Assembly (NCBI RefSeq): GCF_900141845.1
Contig: NZ_FQZB01000003.1
Coordinates: forward strand, 378,895 to 442,894
DNA length: 64,000 nucleotides
Origin: Clostridium cavendishii DSM 21758
GTDB lineage: Bacteria > Bacillota > Clostridia > Clostridiales > Clostridiaceae
Direction of reading: 5' to 3'
A program made the translations under genes and the position numbers. A model generated the notes under the pieces. It made no database searches, was not told the DNA's origin, and saw nothing but the letters and a program-made list of their open reading frames with translations. Positions 52,869-60,341 of this stretch are shown in pieces. Each line of letters opens with the position of its first letter. Positions within the stretch are counted from its first letter, which is position 1.

Positions 52869-53633
52869 TTGTTAGCACAAGATAGATATCAAAAAATACT
52901 CGAATTACTTGAACAAAACGATTCTGTTAGGGTATCTAACCTTATTAAAATATTTAATGTTTCGATGGAAACTATACGAAGAGACTTAGACCATCTTGAA
53001 AAAAAGGGGCTACTAAAAAAAGTTTATGGCGGTGCTGTTCGTGAAAGAATAAATACAAACCAAGCTTCCTTTAATGTGAGAGAAAAAGAATTTATTGAAG
53101 AAAAGCAGGAAATTGCTAAAATTGCTATTAGATATATAACAGAAGGTCAATCAATTGCTTTAAACTCTGGTACAACTACTTTAGAAATAGCAAAACTCTT
53201 AAAAATTAATTTTGAAAAACTTACTATTCTTACAAACTCTGTAGCTATAGCTTTAGAGCTATCTGATATGAGTAAATATACAATAATTCTTTGTGGAGGT
53301 ATATTTAATGGTGAAGAATATTCACTGGCAGGCGAATTTGCCTTAGAAAATATATCAAAATTCCGTATAGATACAGCTTTTATTTCTGTAAGTGGAATTT
53401 CACTTCTAGACGGTTTCACTGATCATAACTTAGATGAAATTCAAATTCAAAGAAAACTTATAGAAATATCTCAACAAGTTTTCATGCTAAGTGATAGTAG
53501 TAAATTTGATACACTCTCTTTATTAAAACTTTGTGATATTTCAAAAGCTGATATGATAATTACAGATTCTAAACTTAATGATAATATATTAAATAAATAT
53601 AAAGCTAATGATATTGAAGTTATAAATAAATAG
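52869..53633 (+). CDS. DeoR/GlpR-family transcriptional regulator
   Basis: 254 aa. N-terminal winged helix-turn-helix (DRYQKILELLEQNDSVRVSNLIKIFNVSMETIRRDLDHLEKKGLLKKVYGGAV, residues 5-57 in outline) and a C-terminal DeoR sensor domain (ALNSGTTTLEIAKLL, TNSVAIALEL, CGGIFNGEEYSLAG, DGFTDHNLDEIQIQRKLI) that binds a phosphorylated sugar or polyol. It starts at TTG after GAGAGGTG. It lies on the same strand as, and upstream of, the MFS transporter and PHP hydrolase genes, which it probably controls. Confidence 0.92.
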   Translation: MLAQDRYQKILELLEQNDSVRVSNLIKIFNVSMETIRRDLDHLEKKGLLKKVYGGAVRERINTNQASFNVREKEFIEEKQEIAKIAIRYITEGQSIALNSGTTTLEIAKLLKINFEKLTILTNSVAIALELSDMSKYTIILCGGIFNGEEYSLAGEFALENISKFRIDTAFISVSGISLLDGFTDHNLDEIQIQRKLIEISQQVFMLSDSSKFDTLSLLKLCDISKADMIITDSKLNDNILNKYKANDIEVINK

Positions 53634-53697
53634 GATAGAAAACTCTGCTATATAGTTAAAAGTATATAAATGCCTTAAATTATTAAACACTCAATAT

Positions 53698-53732
53698 AGA
53701 TATCTATTATTGCTTAGTAATATTAGATATCT
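53698..53732 (+). terminator. Terminator of the deoR-type gene
   Basis: 14-bp stem 53698-53711/53719-53732 with one mismatch, 7-nt loop, and ATTATTTTTATTAT following on the plus strand. Confidence 0.75.
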
Positions 53733-53847
53733 ATTATTTTTATTATAATCAAAAAAATATTACATCTTTTCCAGTATATAATAAAATATTTATAGGTAAA
53801 AGAGAATACTAGTTTAATATTACAATTTATAAATTAAGGGTGTTAAT

Positions 53848-54129
53848 ATGAGTATATTAAGAGAGATGACTAGTGTTGAATTTTATAAATATTTAGATAA
53901 AGCAATAAAAACTTATGCACAAGAAAAAATCAAATCATGAAATTGTAAAAAAGAAGATGCATTATCTTTATCAGAATCAGTGTATAATAAACTTCTTCCT
54001 GATGGAGTGAATACAATAAATAATTATCTATTTTCTATAATAGATGAGAACAACAATTCTCGAGAAACTCTTTTACCATATCTTTTTCATAAGGCCGACA
54101 CAGCACACACAATAGCATATAACAACTAG
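53848..54129 (+). pseudogene. Remnant of a GNAT-family acetyltransferase (N-terminal part only, in-frame stop)
   Basis: The frame opens with ATG 53848 after AAGGGTG and reads MSILREMTSVEFYKYLDKAI..., then hits TGA at 53938-53940. After it the same frame continues NCKKEDALSLSESVYNKLLP and NTINNYLFSIIDENN up to TAG at 54127. The pattern FxxYLDxxIxxYAxEKxKSGNWxxxxALxxS...LLPxGxxTxxxYLFxIxDE is the N-terminal helix pair of a GNAT acetyltransferase subgroup. Here the expected Gly (GGA) has become TGA and the Trp of GNW has become Cys. The acetyl-CoA-binding domain is missing altogether. It is a degraded gene, not a coding one. Confidence 0.72.
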
Positions 54130-54194
54130 TCACTTTTGCTTAAAAAATCACACATTACAACACAAAAACATATTTTACCACAAGAAACACCACT

Positions 54195-54226
54195 AAAAAC
54201 CACAAAATCTCTTGAAAAACCACAAA
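54195..54226 (+). promoter_or_regulatory. Two identical 12-bp direct repeats at the MFS promoter
   Basis: AAAAACCACAAA at 54195-54206 and again at 54215-54226, a 20-bp period that puts both on one face of the helix. The second copy overlaps the -35 and the spacer. Likely operator half-sites; the DeoR-type protein upstream is the obvious candidate binder. Confidence 0.55.
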
Positions 54227-54240
54227 TATTGTTGTATTAT
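54212..54240 (+). promoter_or_regulatory. Sigma-A promoter of the MFS-PHP operon
   Basis: TTGAAA (54212-54217), 17 bp, TATTAT (54235-54240), 33 bp before the MFS start codon. Confidence 0.72.
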
Positions 54241-54272
54241 ATATCTAAGAAAAAAACTGGAGATGATTGTGA

Positions 54273-55547
54273 ATGAATAATAAAAAACTAAAGAAGTGGC
54301 AAGTAATTACTTTTATATGCTGTTGGCTTGCTTATGCTCTTATATATTTCGGAAGAGTAAACCTATCCGTTGCAATTCCATATATACAAAATGATTTAGA
54401 AATAAGTAAAGCACAGGTTGGATTAATAGGTAGTTTATTTTTTTGGATTTATGGCATTGGTCAATTAACTAATGGTTACTTAGGCGATAAATTTTCTTCT
54501 AGAATTATTATCTTTATAGGTTTAATAATTACAGCTATCTGCAATATATTTTTTGGATTTGCTACTAGCTTAACTATCATGTTTATATTTTGGTCTTTTA
54601 ATGGATACTTTCAAGCAATGTTATGGGGGCCAATAATAAAAACTACCTCCCATTGGTTTGAAGAAAATAAAAAAAACTCTATTGCTATTATCTTAGGTAC
54701 TTCCATGGTTGGTGGTAATATTCTTGCTTGGGGATTATCTGGTAAGATTCTTTCTATCGCAAATTGGAAATGGACGTTTTGGGTTCCTGGCATTATAATA
54801 TTAATATACTCTTTTATTTGGTTATTAACAGTAAGAGATACCCCTAATGAATTAGGACTTATTCTTGAAGAACAGCCTACAGATATAAAAGTTGATACTT
54901 CTAAACCATACGAAAATAACAACTTATCTTTTATAGAAGTTTTTAAAGAAACAAAACTTTGGTTAATAGTTATTGGTTGTATAGCTCAAGGAATAATAAA
55001 AGATGGTATTGGTTTATGGGGACCTACTCTACTTATGGAAACTCAGGGGCTAAATATGAAATCTACAACAACCTTGATTCTATTAATACCTATTATGAAT
55101 TTTATCGGTATAATGTTTACCGATTGGCTTAATAAAAAACTTAATAATCAAGAAAAACTTACTACTTCTATTTTATTTACATTTGGGATAATAAGCATTA
55201 TTGCTTTTATTAAATTTCAAAGCTTTGGTCCCATTATAAGTTTAATATTCTTATCCTTAGCCTCAGCTACAATGTATGGTGTAAATACTATTCTTCTTGG
55301 TGTTATACCTCTGAGATTTGCAAAATATAACAAGACATCTTTAATAGCTGGCTTTCTTAATTTTGCATCATATTTAGCTACAGGTTTTGCATCATTTATC
55401 ACAGGACTTTTTGTTGATAAATATGGTTGGAATTTTGTTATAATCAGCTGGAGTATATTAGCTCTACTTGGAATATTATCAATTACTATTAGCTGGAAAT
55501 TAGATAAAAAAGCTACTTTAGATATTCAATATAAAAAATTAGCTTAA
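54273..55547 (+). CDS. MFS transporter of the organophosphate:phosphate antiporter (GlpT/UhpC-like) type
   Basis: 424 aa, twelve predicted spans. The opening WLAYALIYFGRVNLSVAIPYIQNDLEISKAQVGLIGSLFFWIYGIGQLTNGYLGDKF matches the OPA group (GlpT, UhpT, PgtP), with the GxLxDK-type loop 2-3 motif (GYLGDKFSSR). Such carriers swap organic phosphates for inorganic phosphate. It follows a DeoR regulator, whose family senses sugar phosphates, and precedes a PHP phosphoesterase-type hydrolase. Hence import of a phosphorylated sugar, glycerophosphate or phosphodiester is the best guess; the substrate is unproven. GGAG lies 10 nt before the ATG; no better in-frame start exists. Confidence 0.86.
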   Translation: MNNKKLKKWQVITFICCWLAYALIYFGRVNLSVAIPYIQNDLEISKAQVGLIGSLFFWIYGIGQLTNGYLGDKFSSRIIIFIGLIITAICNIFFGFATSLTIMFIFWSFNGYFQAMLWGPIIKTTSHWFEENKKNSIAIILGTSMVGGNILAWGLSGKILSIANWKWTFWVPGIIILIYSFIWLLTVRDTPNELGLILEEQPTDIKVDTSKPYENNNLSFIEVFKETKLWLIVIGCIAQGIIKDGIGLWGPTLLMETQGLNMKSTTTLILLIPIMNFIGIMFTDWLNKKLNNQEKLTTSILFTFGIISIIAFIKFQSFGPIISLIFLSLASATMYGVNTILLGVIPLRFAKYNKTSLIAGFLNFASYLATGFASFITGLFVDKYGWNFVIISWSILALLGILSITISWKLDKKATLDIQYKKLA

Positions 55548-55570
55548 TATAAATTAATGGAGGAATACCT

Positions 55571-56533
55571 ATGAAAAATATATATCCTATAAATAGAAAT
55601 GGAAATTGGTTTAAAGGCAATTTGCATTGTCACTCTACTATGTCTGATGGAAAACTTAATCCTGATGAAGTTGTAAACCTTTATAAAGAAAAAGGTTACT
55701 CATTTTTAGCCTTTAGTGAGCATGGATTATTTACAAATCTTTCTGAATTTAACTCTAAAGATTTCTTAATCATGCCAGCTATAGAAGCAGGCATATATGT
55801 TAAAGACTCCGAAAAATGCTATCACATCCATGGTATACAAGGTTCAAAAGAAATGATAAAAAGTACTGGTAATACGCCTCTTAATCATAATGATAGGATG
55901 GCTCCACCAGATTGGAAGGATGTCAATACAGTTCAAAATGTTATTGATAAATTAAATAACACTGGCAATCTAGTTATGCTTAACCATCCTGTTTGGTCAT
56001 TAACTGAGTTAGATGATTTTATAGATTTAAAAGACTATTTTGCTTTAGAAATCTTTAACAACTCTTGCGAAATGGAAACAAAGACAGGTCTATCTACTGT
56101 TTATTGGGATTCTTTACTTAGAAGAGGCAGAAAAATCTGGGGGATAGCTACAGATGATAATCATAATAAGAATAAATTTGGCGATGCCTCTATAACATGG
56201 GACTCTTTTGGTGGCTGGGTTAATGTACAAGCAAATGAGTTATCTCAAGATGCTATTTCTGAAGCTCTTTTAGCTGGTAAGTTCTACTCATCTACAGGTC
56301 CTGAAATATATAATTACGGAATAGAAAATGGTGAGGCTTTTGTTGAATGCTCGCCAGTTGAAAAGGTTTATTTCAGATCAAATACTTATGGCTATAGTAG
56401 GTGTAATAAATCTGGAGAACCTGTAACTAAAATTACTTATAAATTAAAAGGAACCGAAAAATATATTAGAATTGAATGTGAAGATAAATTCGGTAAAACA
56501 GCTTGGACAAATCCTATGTTTATATCAGAATAG
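55571..56533 (+). CDS. PHP-domain metal-dependent hydrolase (CehA/McbA-like)
   Basis: 320 aa. The PHP metal site begins with H19-x-H21 (GNLHCHSTMSDG, D26) and continues with FSEHG, the E of AIEAG, NHPVW and TDDNH, so a full metal set appears present. Family members hydrolyse phosphoesters or related bonds. AATGGAGG precedes the ATG, 23 bp after the MFS stop, so the two are one operon. Together they suggest uptake and cleavage of a phosphorylated or phosphodiester substrate. No signal peptide, hence cytosolic. Confidence 0.85.
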   Translation: MKNIYPINRNGNWFKGNLHCHSTMSDGKLNPDEVVNLYKEKGYSFLAFSEHGLFTNLSEFNSKDFLIMPAIEAGIYVKDSEKCYHIHGIQGSKEMIKSTGNTPLNHNDRMAPPDWKDVNTVQNVIDKLNNTGNLVMLNHPVWSLTELDDFIDLKDYFALEIFNNSCEMETKTGLSTVYWDSLLRRGRKIWGIATDDNHNKNKFGDASITWDSFGGWVNVQANELSQDAISEALLAGKFYSSTGPEIYNYGIENGEAFVECSPVEKVYFRSNTYGYSRCNKSGEPVTKITYKLKGTEKYIRIECEDKFGKTAWTNPMFISE

Positions 56534-56614
56534 ATATAATTACGTGTGTAAGAAATCACCAATATATAATATAAATTTATATACTATATAAGTGTCAAAC
56601 TAATATCTATTACT

Positions 56615-56660
56615 AAAAAAGTAGATAGTTTTGCTTTTATACAAAACCATCTACTTTTTT
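56615..56660 (+). terminator. Terminator of the MFS-PHP operon (possibly bidirectional)
   Basis: 19-nt arms 56615-56633/56642-56660 with one mismatch and an 8-nt loop, T tract on the plus strand and A tract in front, so it could also serve the convergent XRE gene. Confidence 0.85.
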
Positions 56661-56750
56661 AATTTTGAACCATGTCCAATTTTTTAATATTATATCTGAT
56701 TTTACTTTTTTCCTAAAAACTATTAATCAATATAATTTTTTATAACTTTT

Positions 56751-56954
56751 TTAATCTTCAAATTCAAATAGCTCTTCAACAGTAGTTCCAAAAACTTTTG
56801 CAATATCCATTGCTAATTTTAAAGATGGATTATATTTGCCATTTTCTAAGTGAACAATTGTTTCACGTCTAACACCCACAAGTTCTGCAAGCTCATTTTG
56901 CTTAATTAGCGCTTTTTCTCTATACTCTTTTATTTTTGTTTTTAAAGTAGGCAA
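56751..56954 (-). CDS. Small XRE/Cro-family DNA-binding protein
   Basis: 67 aa, essentially one helix-turn-helix domain: REKALIKQNELAELVGVRRETIVHLENGKYNPSL then AMDIAKVFGTTVEELFEFED. This YozG-like type is typically encoded next to a small membrane protein. It starts at TTG 6 bp after the stop of the membrane protein gene, with GGGGG rather far upstream, so translation probably depends on coupling. The perfect palindrome over the promoter of the pair is its likely binding site. Confidence 0.88.
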   Translation of the reverse strand: MPTLKTKIKEYREKALIKQNELAELVGVRRETIVHLENGKYNPSLKLAMDIAKVFGTTVEELFEFED

Positions 56955-56960
56955 TTTTAT

Positions 56961-57380
56961 TTAAATCCCCCTTTTATCATAATAACCAAAAAGTATTGCT
57001 CTTAAAAGCAAAACAAGATAAGCTACTATAACTAGAAATAAACCTATAAATTTAACAGGAATAAGAGTAGTAACAACGTTATTATTATTATTTGGAGATA
57101 TAGTAAAATTAAATATTATAAGACTATATATTATAGTATGCAAACAAATACCATCTACTTTTGCAAGTATGCTTTTAGCTGACTCATCAATAGTTTCTTT
57201 TTTCTTCAATCCTAGTACGAAAAAATAAATAATTACTATCGCCATAACAACAGTCAGCACAATATTTACACTTTCGCTAACCCAATCTACCTTACCAATT
57301 GCTACTACAATTAAAAAAAACAGCCATGGTATAGATTGTAGATATAATTGTTTTTTTACGGTTAATTTATTTTCTCTCAT
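56961..57380 (-). CDS. Small four-span membrane protein of unknown function, partner of the XRE gene
   Basis: 139 aa. Basic N terminus (RENKLTVKKQLYLQ) and four predicted spans (about 13-28, 35-57, 82-98 and 108-130), with a short polar loop (KKKETIDESAKSILAK) and an Asn run (PNNNNNV). I do not recognise a defined family. It forms a two-gene operon with the downstream XRE regulator, an arrangement common in Firmicutes for autoregulated membrane-protein/repressor pairs. AGGAGG precedes the ATG. Confidence 0.7.
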   Translation of the reverse strand: MRENKLTVKKQLYLQSIPWLFFLIVVAIGKVDWVSESVNIVLTVVMAIVIIYFFVLGLKKKETIDESAKSILAKVDGICLHTIIYSLIIFNFTISPNNNNNVVTTLIPVKFIGLFLVIVAYLVLLLRAILFGYYDKRGI

Positions 57381-57396
57381 AAAATCATCCTCCTAA

Positions 57397-57437
57397 AAGT
57401 GATATATTTATAACTTGATGTTATAAATATATCACTT
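57397..57437. promoter_or_regulatory. Perfect 18-bp-arm palindrome at the promoter of the membrane protein/XRE pair
   Basis: Arms 57397-57414 and 57420-57437 with a 5-bp centre. It covers the -10 box and the first transcribed bases. No T-run follows in either direction, so it is more likely an operator (or a leader hairpin) than a terminator. Confidence 0.7.
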
Positions 57438-57454
57438 ATGACAATTTTAGTCAA
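57426..57454 (-). promoter_or_regulatory. Sigma-A promoter of the membrane protein/XRE operon
   Basis: Minus-strand TTGACT (57449-57454), 17 bp, TATATT (57426-57431), overlapped by the palindrome. Confidence 0.75.
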
Positions 57455-57488
57455 TGCATCTTTTGTATATTTTTAACTTTTATTCCTC

Positions 57489-58541
57489 TTATATTAAATA
57501 AAATTTATACTTTGTATACTTACTATATGTTTCATCTGGTTTTAGAATAGATTTTTCTAAGAAACATTGATTTATTCCTATTGGTGGCGCTTGTGTTTCA
57601 AAACATACTCCTAGTCTTTGCCTTGGCTTAATATTTCCTTTTAAAGCTTTATCATTTGGATAGTTCATAGTATAAATAACAACTGCTTCATTATTTGTTT
57701 CTATATCCATGCCTCTTCCTGATTTTTTATCATTTAATGATATTAATCCATCTTCGTTTTCCCTGAAGACAAATGGGTGATCATATCCATTCCCAAGTTT
57801 TATTTGCTTGTGTTCAGCATTAATATGTTCTTTAATTGTCTTCCTTTTGGTAAAATCAAAAGCTTTATTCTCGTAAACAGGTAATATCTTCCCTGTAACC
57901 GCTCCTGTTTCTTCTATTTCTAAAATATTTTCAGCATTCATTTGTAATTCATTATCTAATATATCATCCTTATAATTACCACTTAAATTAAAATAACTAT
58001 GATTTGTTATATTTACTAAAGTAGTCTCATCTGTATTAGCTACTGCCAAAAATTCAAGTTCATCTTCATTATTAAGCGTATAGCTTACTTCACACCTTAA
58101 ATTACCTGGATAATTTTCTTCCATACGCTTTGATAAATAATATAAAGTTACTCCAACCTTGTCTTTTTCTATTATAGGTTTAACTGTCCATATTTTTTTA
58201 TCAAAACCTATATTACCACCATGACATTGATTTACTACATAATTATTATTAAGCTTATACTCCTTGCCTTCTATAGTTACAATTCCATTATAAATACGTC
58301 CAGCAGTTCTCCCCACTGTAGCACCATAATAACAATCATTTTCAAAATAATCTTCTATATTGTTATAAGAAAGCACTATATTTTCATAGTTACCTTCTTT
58401 ATCTGGTGTCATAATTTTTGTAATAATTCCGCCTAAATTAAGAACTCCTACTTTTATCCCATTTTCATTTTCAAATTCATACTCAATTATATTTTCACCT
58501 TTATAATTATCTATAATATTACTTTTAAAATTCATACCCAT
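57489..58541 (-). CDS. galM: Aldose 1-epimerase (galactose mutarotase)
   Basis: 350 aa. Interconverts alpha and beta galactose so GalK can use it. Family landmarks are GRTAGRIYNG, NQCHGGNIGFDKKIW (catalytic-region His), TNHSYFNLSG (His) and the C-terminal CFETQAPPIGINQ carrying the catalytic Glu. AGAGG lies 8 nt before the first ATG. It is downstream of galT, separated by about 190 bp containing a repeat copy, so it may have its own promoter. No terminator was found after it. Confidence 0.93.
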   Translation of the reverse strand: MGMNFKSNIIDNYKGENIIEYEFENENGIKVGVLNLGGIITKIMTPDKEGNYENIVLSYNNIEDYFENDCYYGATVGRTAGRIYNGIVTIEGKEYKLNNNYVVNQCHGGNIGFDKKIWTVKPIIEKDKVGVTLYYLSKRMEENYPGNLRCEVSYTLNNEDELEFLAVANTDETTLVNITNHSYFNLSGNYKDDILDNELQMNAENILEIEETGAVTGKILPVYENKAFDFTKRKTIKEHINAEHKQIKLGNGYDHPFVFRENEDGLISLNDKKSGRGMDIETNNEAVVIYTMNYPNDKALKGNIKPRQRLGVCFETQAPPIGINQCFLEKSILKPDETYSKYTKYKFYLI

Positions 58542-58645
58542 ACAAATAACCTCTTTCTTAAATAAAATAAGGTATATTAAAATAATAACAGCCTCCTATA
58601 TTGACTAATTATCTTTTAATATACCTAAAGTCTTAATATATTAAT

Positions 58646-58714
58646 GAAACTCCTACTCATTACATTCGTATGAGTAAGTTTGAATTAACCAAATTAAAAT
58701 TTGGATTCTCACTT
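58646..58714 (+). repeat. Interspersed 69-bp repeat, copy 2
   Basis: GAAACTCCTACTCATTACAT through GAGTAAGTTTGAATTAA, then CCAAATTAAAATTTGG and ATTCTCACTT. Near-identical to copy 1 (16175-16242). It lies between galT and galM, opposite in orientation to those genes. Confidence 0.88.
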
Positions 58715-58729
58715 GTCAAAACTTTTAAA

Positions 58730-60247
58730 TTAGTTTAATAAATTCATAAATTTATCAAAGGCCTTAATTCCTTTAGCATCTCTTTTAAATACACCACAGT
58801 CTTCTAATACTTTAAGGAATACCTTTCCTATTTCTTCTTCTATTACTTTATCGATATTTTCTTCTGTTATATCTCCATGATTTATTATTACTTCATTTAT
58901 CCAAGCAATATGTTTTTTAATACTTTCTGATACTTGAACCATTTCACCTCTAATAGTTTTAAGCACATAAGACTTTAATTCTTCCATTTCATATTTCAAT
59001 CTCGAAGGTAATACGGCTAGTCCCATAACTTCTATAAGACCTATGTTTTCCTTCTTTATATGATGAAGTTCTTCATGTGGATGGAATATACCAAAAGGAT
59101 ATTCAGAAGTAGTTCTGTTATTTCTAAAAACTAAATCTAGTTCAAATTTTCCGTTTCTAAATCTTGCTATTGGTGTTACTGTATTATGCTCAGTTTCTCC
59201 TGTAAAAGCTAAAATATCAACTTCTTCATCACTATACTTTTTCCAAGAGTTATTTATTTTAGTTGCTAATTCTACTAATCTATCTTTATCTTCACAAGCT
59301 ATTCTTATTGCAGACAGAGGCCATTTAACCTTAGATACTATTATATCTTCAAAATCTTTTATAATATATTGTTTTTCACTTTCAGCCTTTTCCATTGCAA
59401 ATTCATAATTACCACCTTGATAGTGATTATGAGTTAAGATAGAACCACCAACTATAGGCAAATCTGCATTAGAACCTATAAAATAGTGATTAAAAGTTTC
59501 AATAAAATCTAATAATTCAACAAAAGTATCTCTACCTATCCTCATTGGACTATGCTCATCCTTAAGCACTATTGAATGCTCATTAAAATAAACATAAGGT
59601 GAATATTGTAAAAACCATCTTGAATTATTTAATACAAGGGGTATTATTCTGTGATTTCCTCTTGCTGGATGATTAAAATGTCCAGCATAGCCTTCATTTT
59701 CCTTACATAATAAACATTTAGGATAATTTGAGCTTTTAATAGTCTTTGCTTTAGCAATTTCTTTTGGATCTTTTTCTGGTTTAGCCATATTTATAGTAAT
59801 ATCCAAATCACCATATTCCGTTGCAACTTTCCATTTAAGATCTTTTTTCACTCTTTCTACTCTTATATAATTTGATTTTTTACTAAAATCATAATAATAA
59901 TCTGTTGCTTTTTTAGGATTAATTTCATAATTTGATAAGAACTCTTTAATAACTTGAGAAGGTTTTGGTATCATAGTAGCCATTATCTTAGTGTCCAATA
60001 TATCCTTTTCAGTAACAGTATCATTAATAAGACCTTCCTTAATAGACCAAGCTAGTATATTTTCTAATATTCCGTCTAAATCTCTGTCTTCTTCTACATC
60101 TCCTTGATAGCATTTAAAATCATCCAATTTAAGTACTTCTAATATTTTATTAATGCTATATATTTCATCTTCTATTTCTATAAAACCGCATTTTATTCCG
60201 TAATTAACTAAAGCTTGTATTTCTTTAAATATATCTATATTAATCAT
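58730..60247 (-). CDS. galT: UDP-glucose-hexose-1-phosphate uridylyltransferase, Firmicutes type (GalT class II)
   Basis: 505 aa, the long Gram-positive form. Conserved blocks are KCLLCKENEGYAGHFNHPARGNHRIIPL, YFNEHSIVLKDEHSPMRIG, GGSILTHNHYQGGNYEFAMEKA and EYPFGIFHPHEELHHIKKENIGLIEVMGLAVLPSRLK. Transfers UMP between glucose and galactose in the Leloir pathway. AGGAGGG precedes the ATG. Downstream of galK. The epimerase galE is not in the window. Confidence 0.95.
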   Translation of the reverse strand: MINIDIFKEIQALVNYGIKCGFIEIEDEIYSINKILEVLKLDDFKCYQGDVEEDRDLDGILENILAWSIKEGLINDTVTEKDILDTKIMATMIPKPSQVIKEFLSNYEINPKKATDYYYDFSKKSNYIRVERVKKDLKWKVATEYGDLDITINMAKPEKDPKEIAKAKTIKSSNYPKCLLCKENEGYAGHFNHPARGNHRIIPLVLNNSRWFLQYSPYVYFNEHSIVLKDEHSPMRIGRDTFVELLDFIETFNHYFIGSNADLPIVGGSILTHNHYQGGNYEFAMEKAESEKQYIIKDFEDIIVSKVKWPLSAIRIACEDKDRLVELATKINNSWKKYSDEEVDILAFTGETEHNTVTPIARFRNGKFELDLVFRNNRTTSEYPFGIFHPHEELHHIKKENIGLIEVMGLAVLPSRLKYEMEELKSYVLKTIRGEMVQVSESIKKHIAWINEVIINHGDITEENIDKVIEEEIGKVFLKVLEDCGVFKRDAKGIKAFDKFMNLLN

Positions 60248-60341
60248 ACAGTTTCCCTCCTAAGTTAAACAATTTTGTTTCTTATCACATAAATTTTAAA
60301 GGTAATAATTTAGTCTACTTATATGTTGTTTTTCCTACGTC

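Noticed and set aside
57397..57437. Palindrome as terminator of galM
   Set aside because: It is on the correct side of galM but no T-run follows on the minus strand, and it coincides with the promoter of the next operon, so an operator reading is better.
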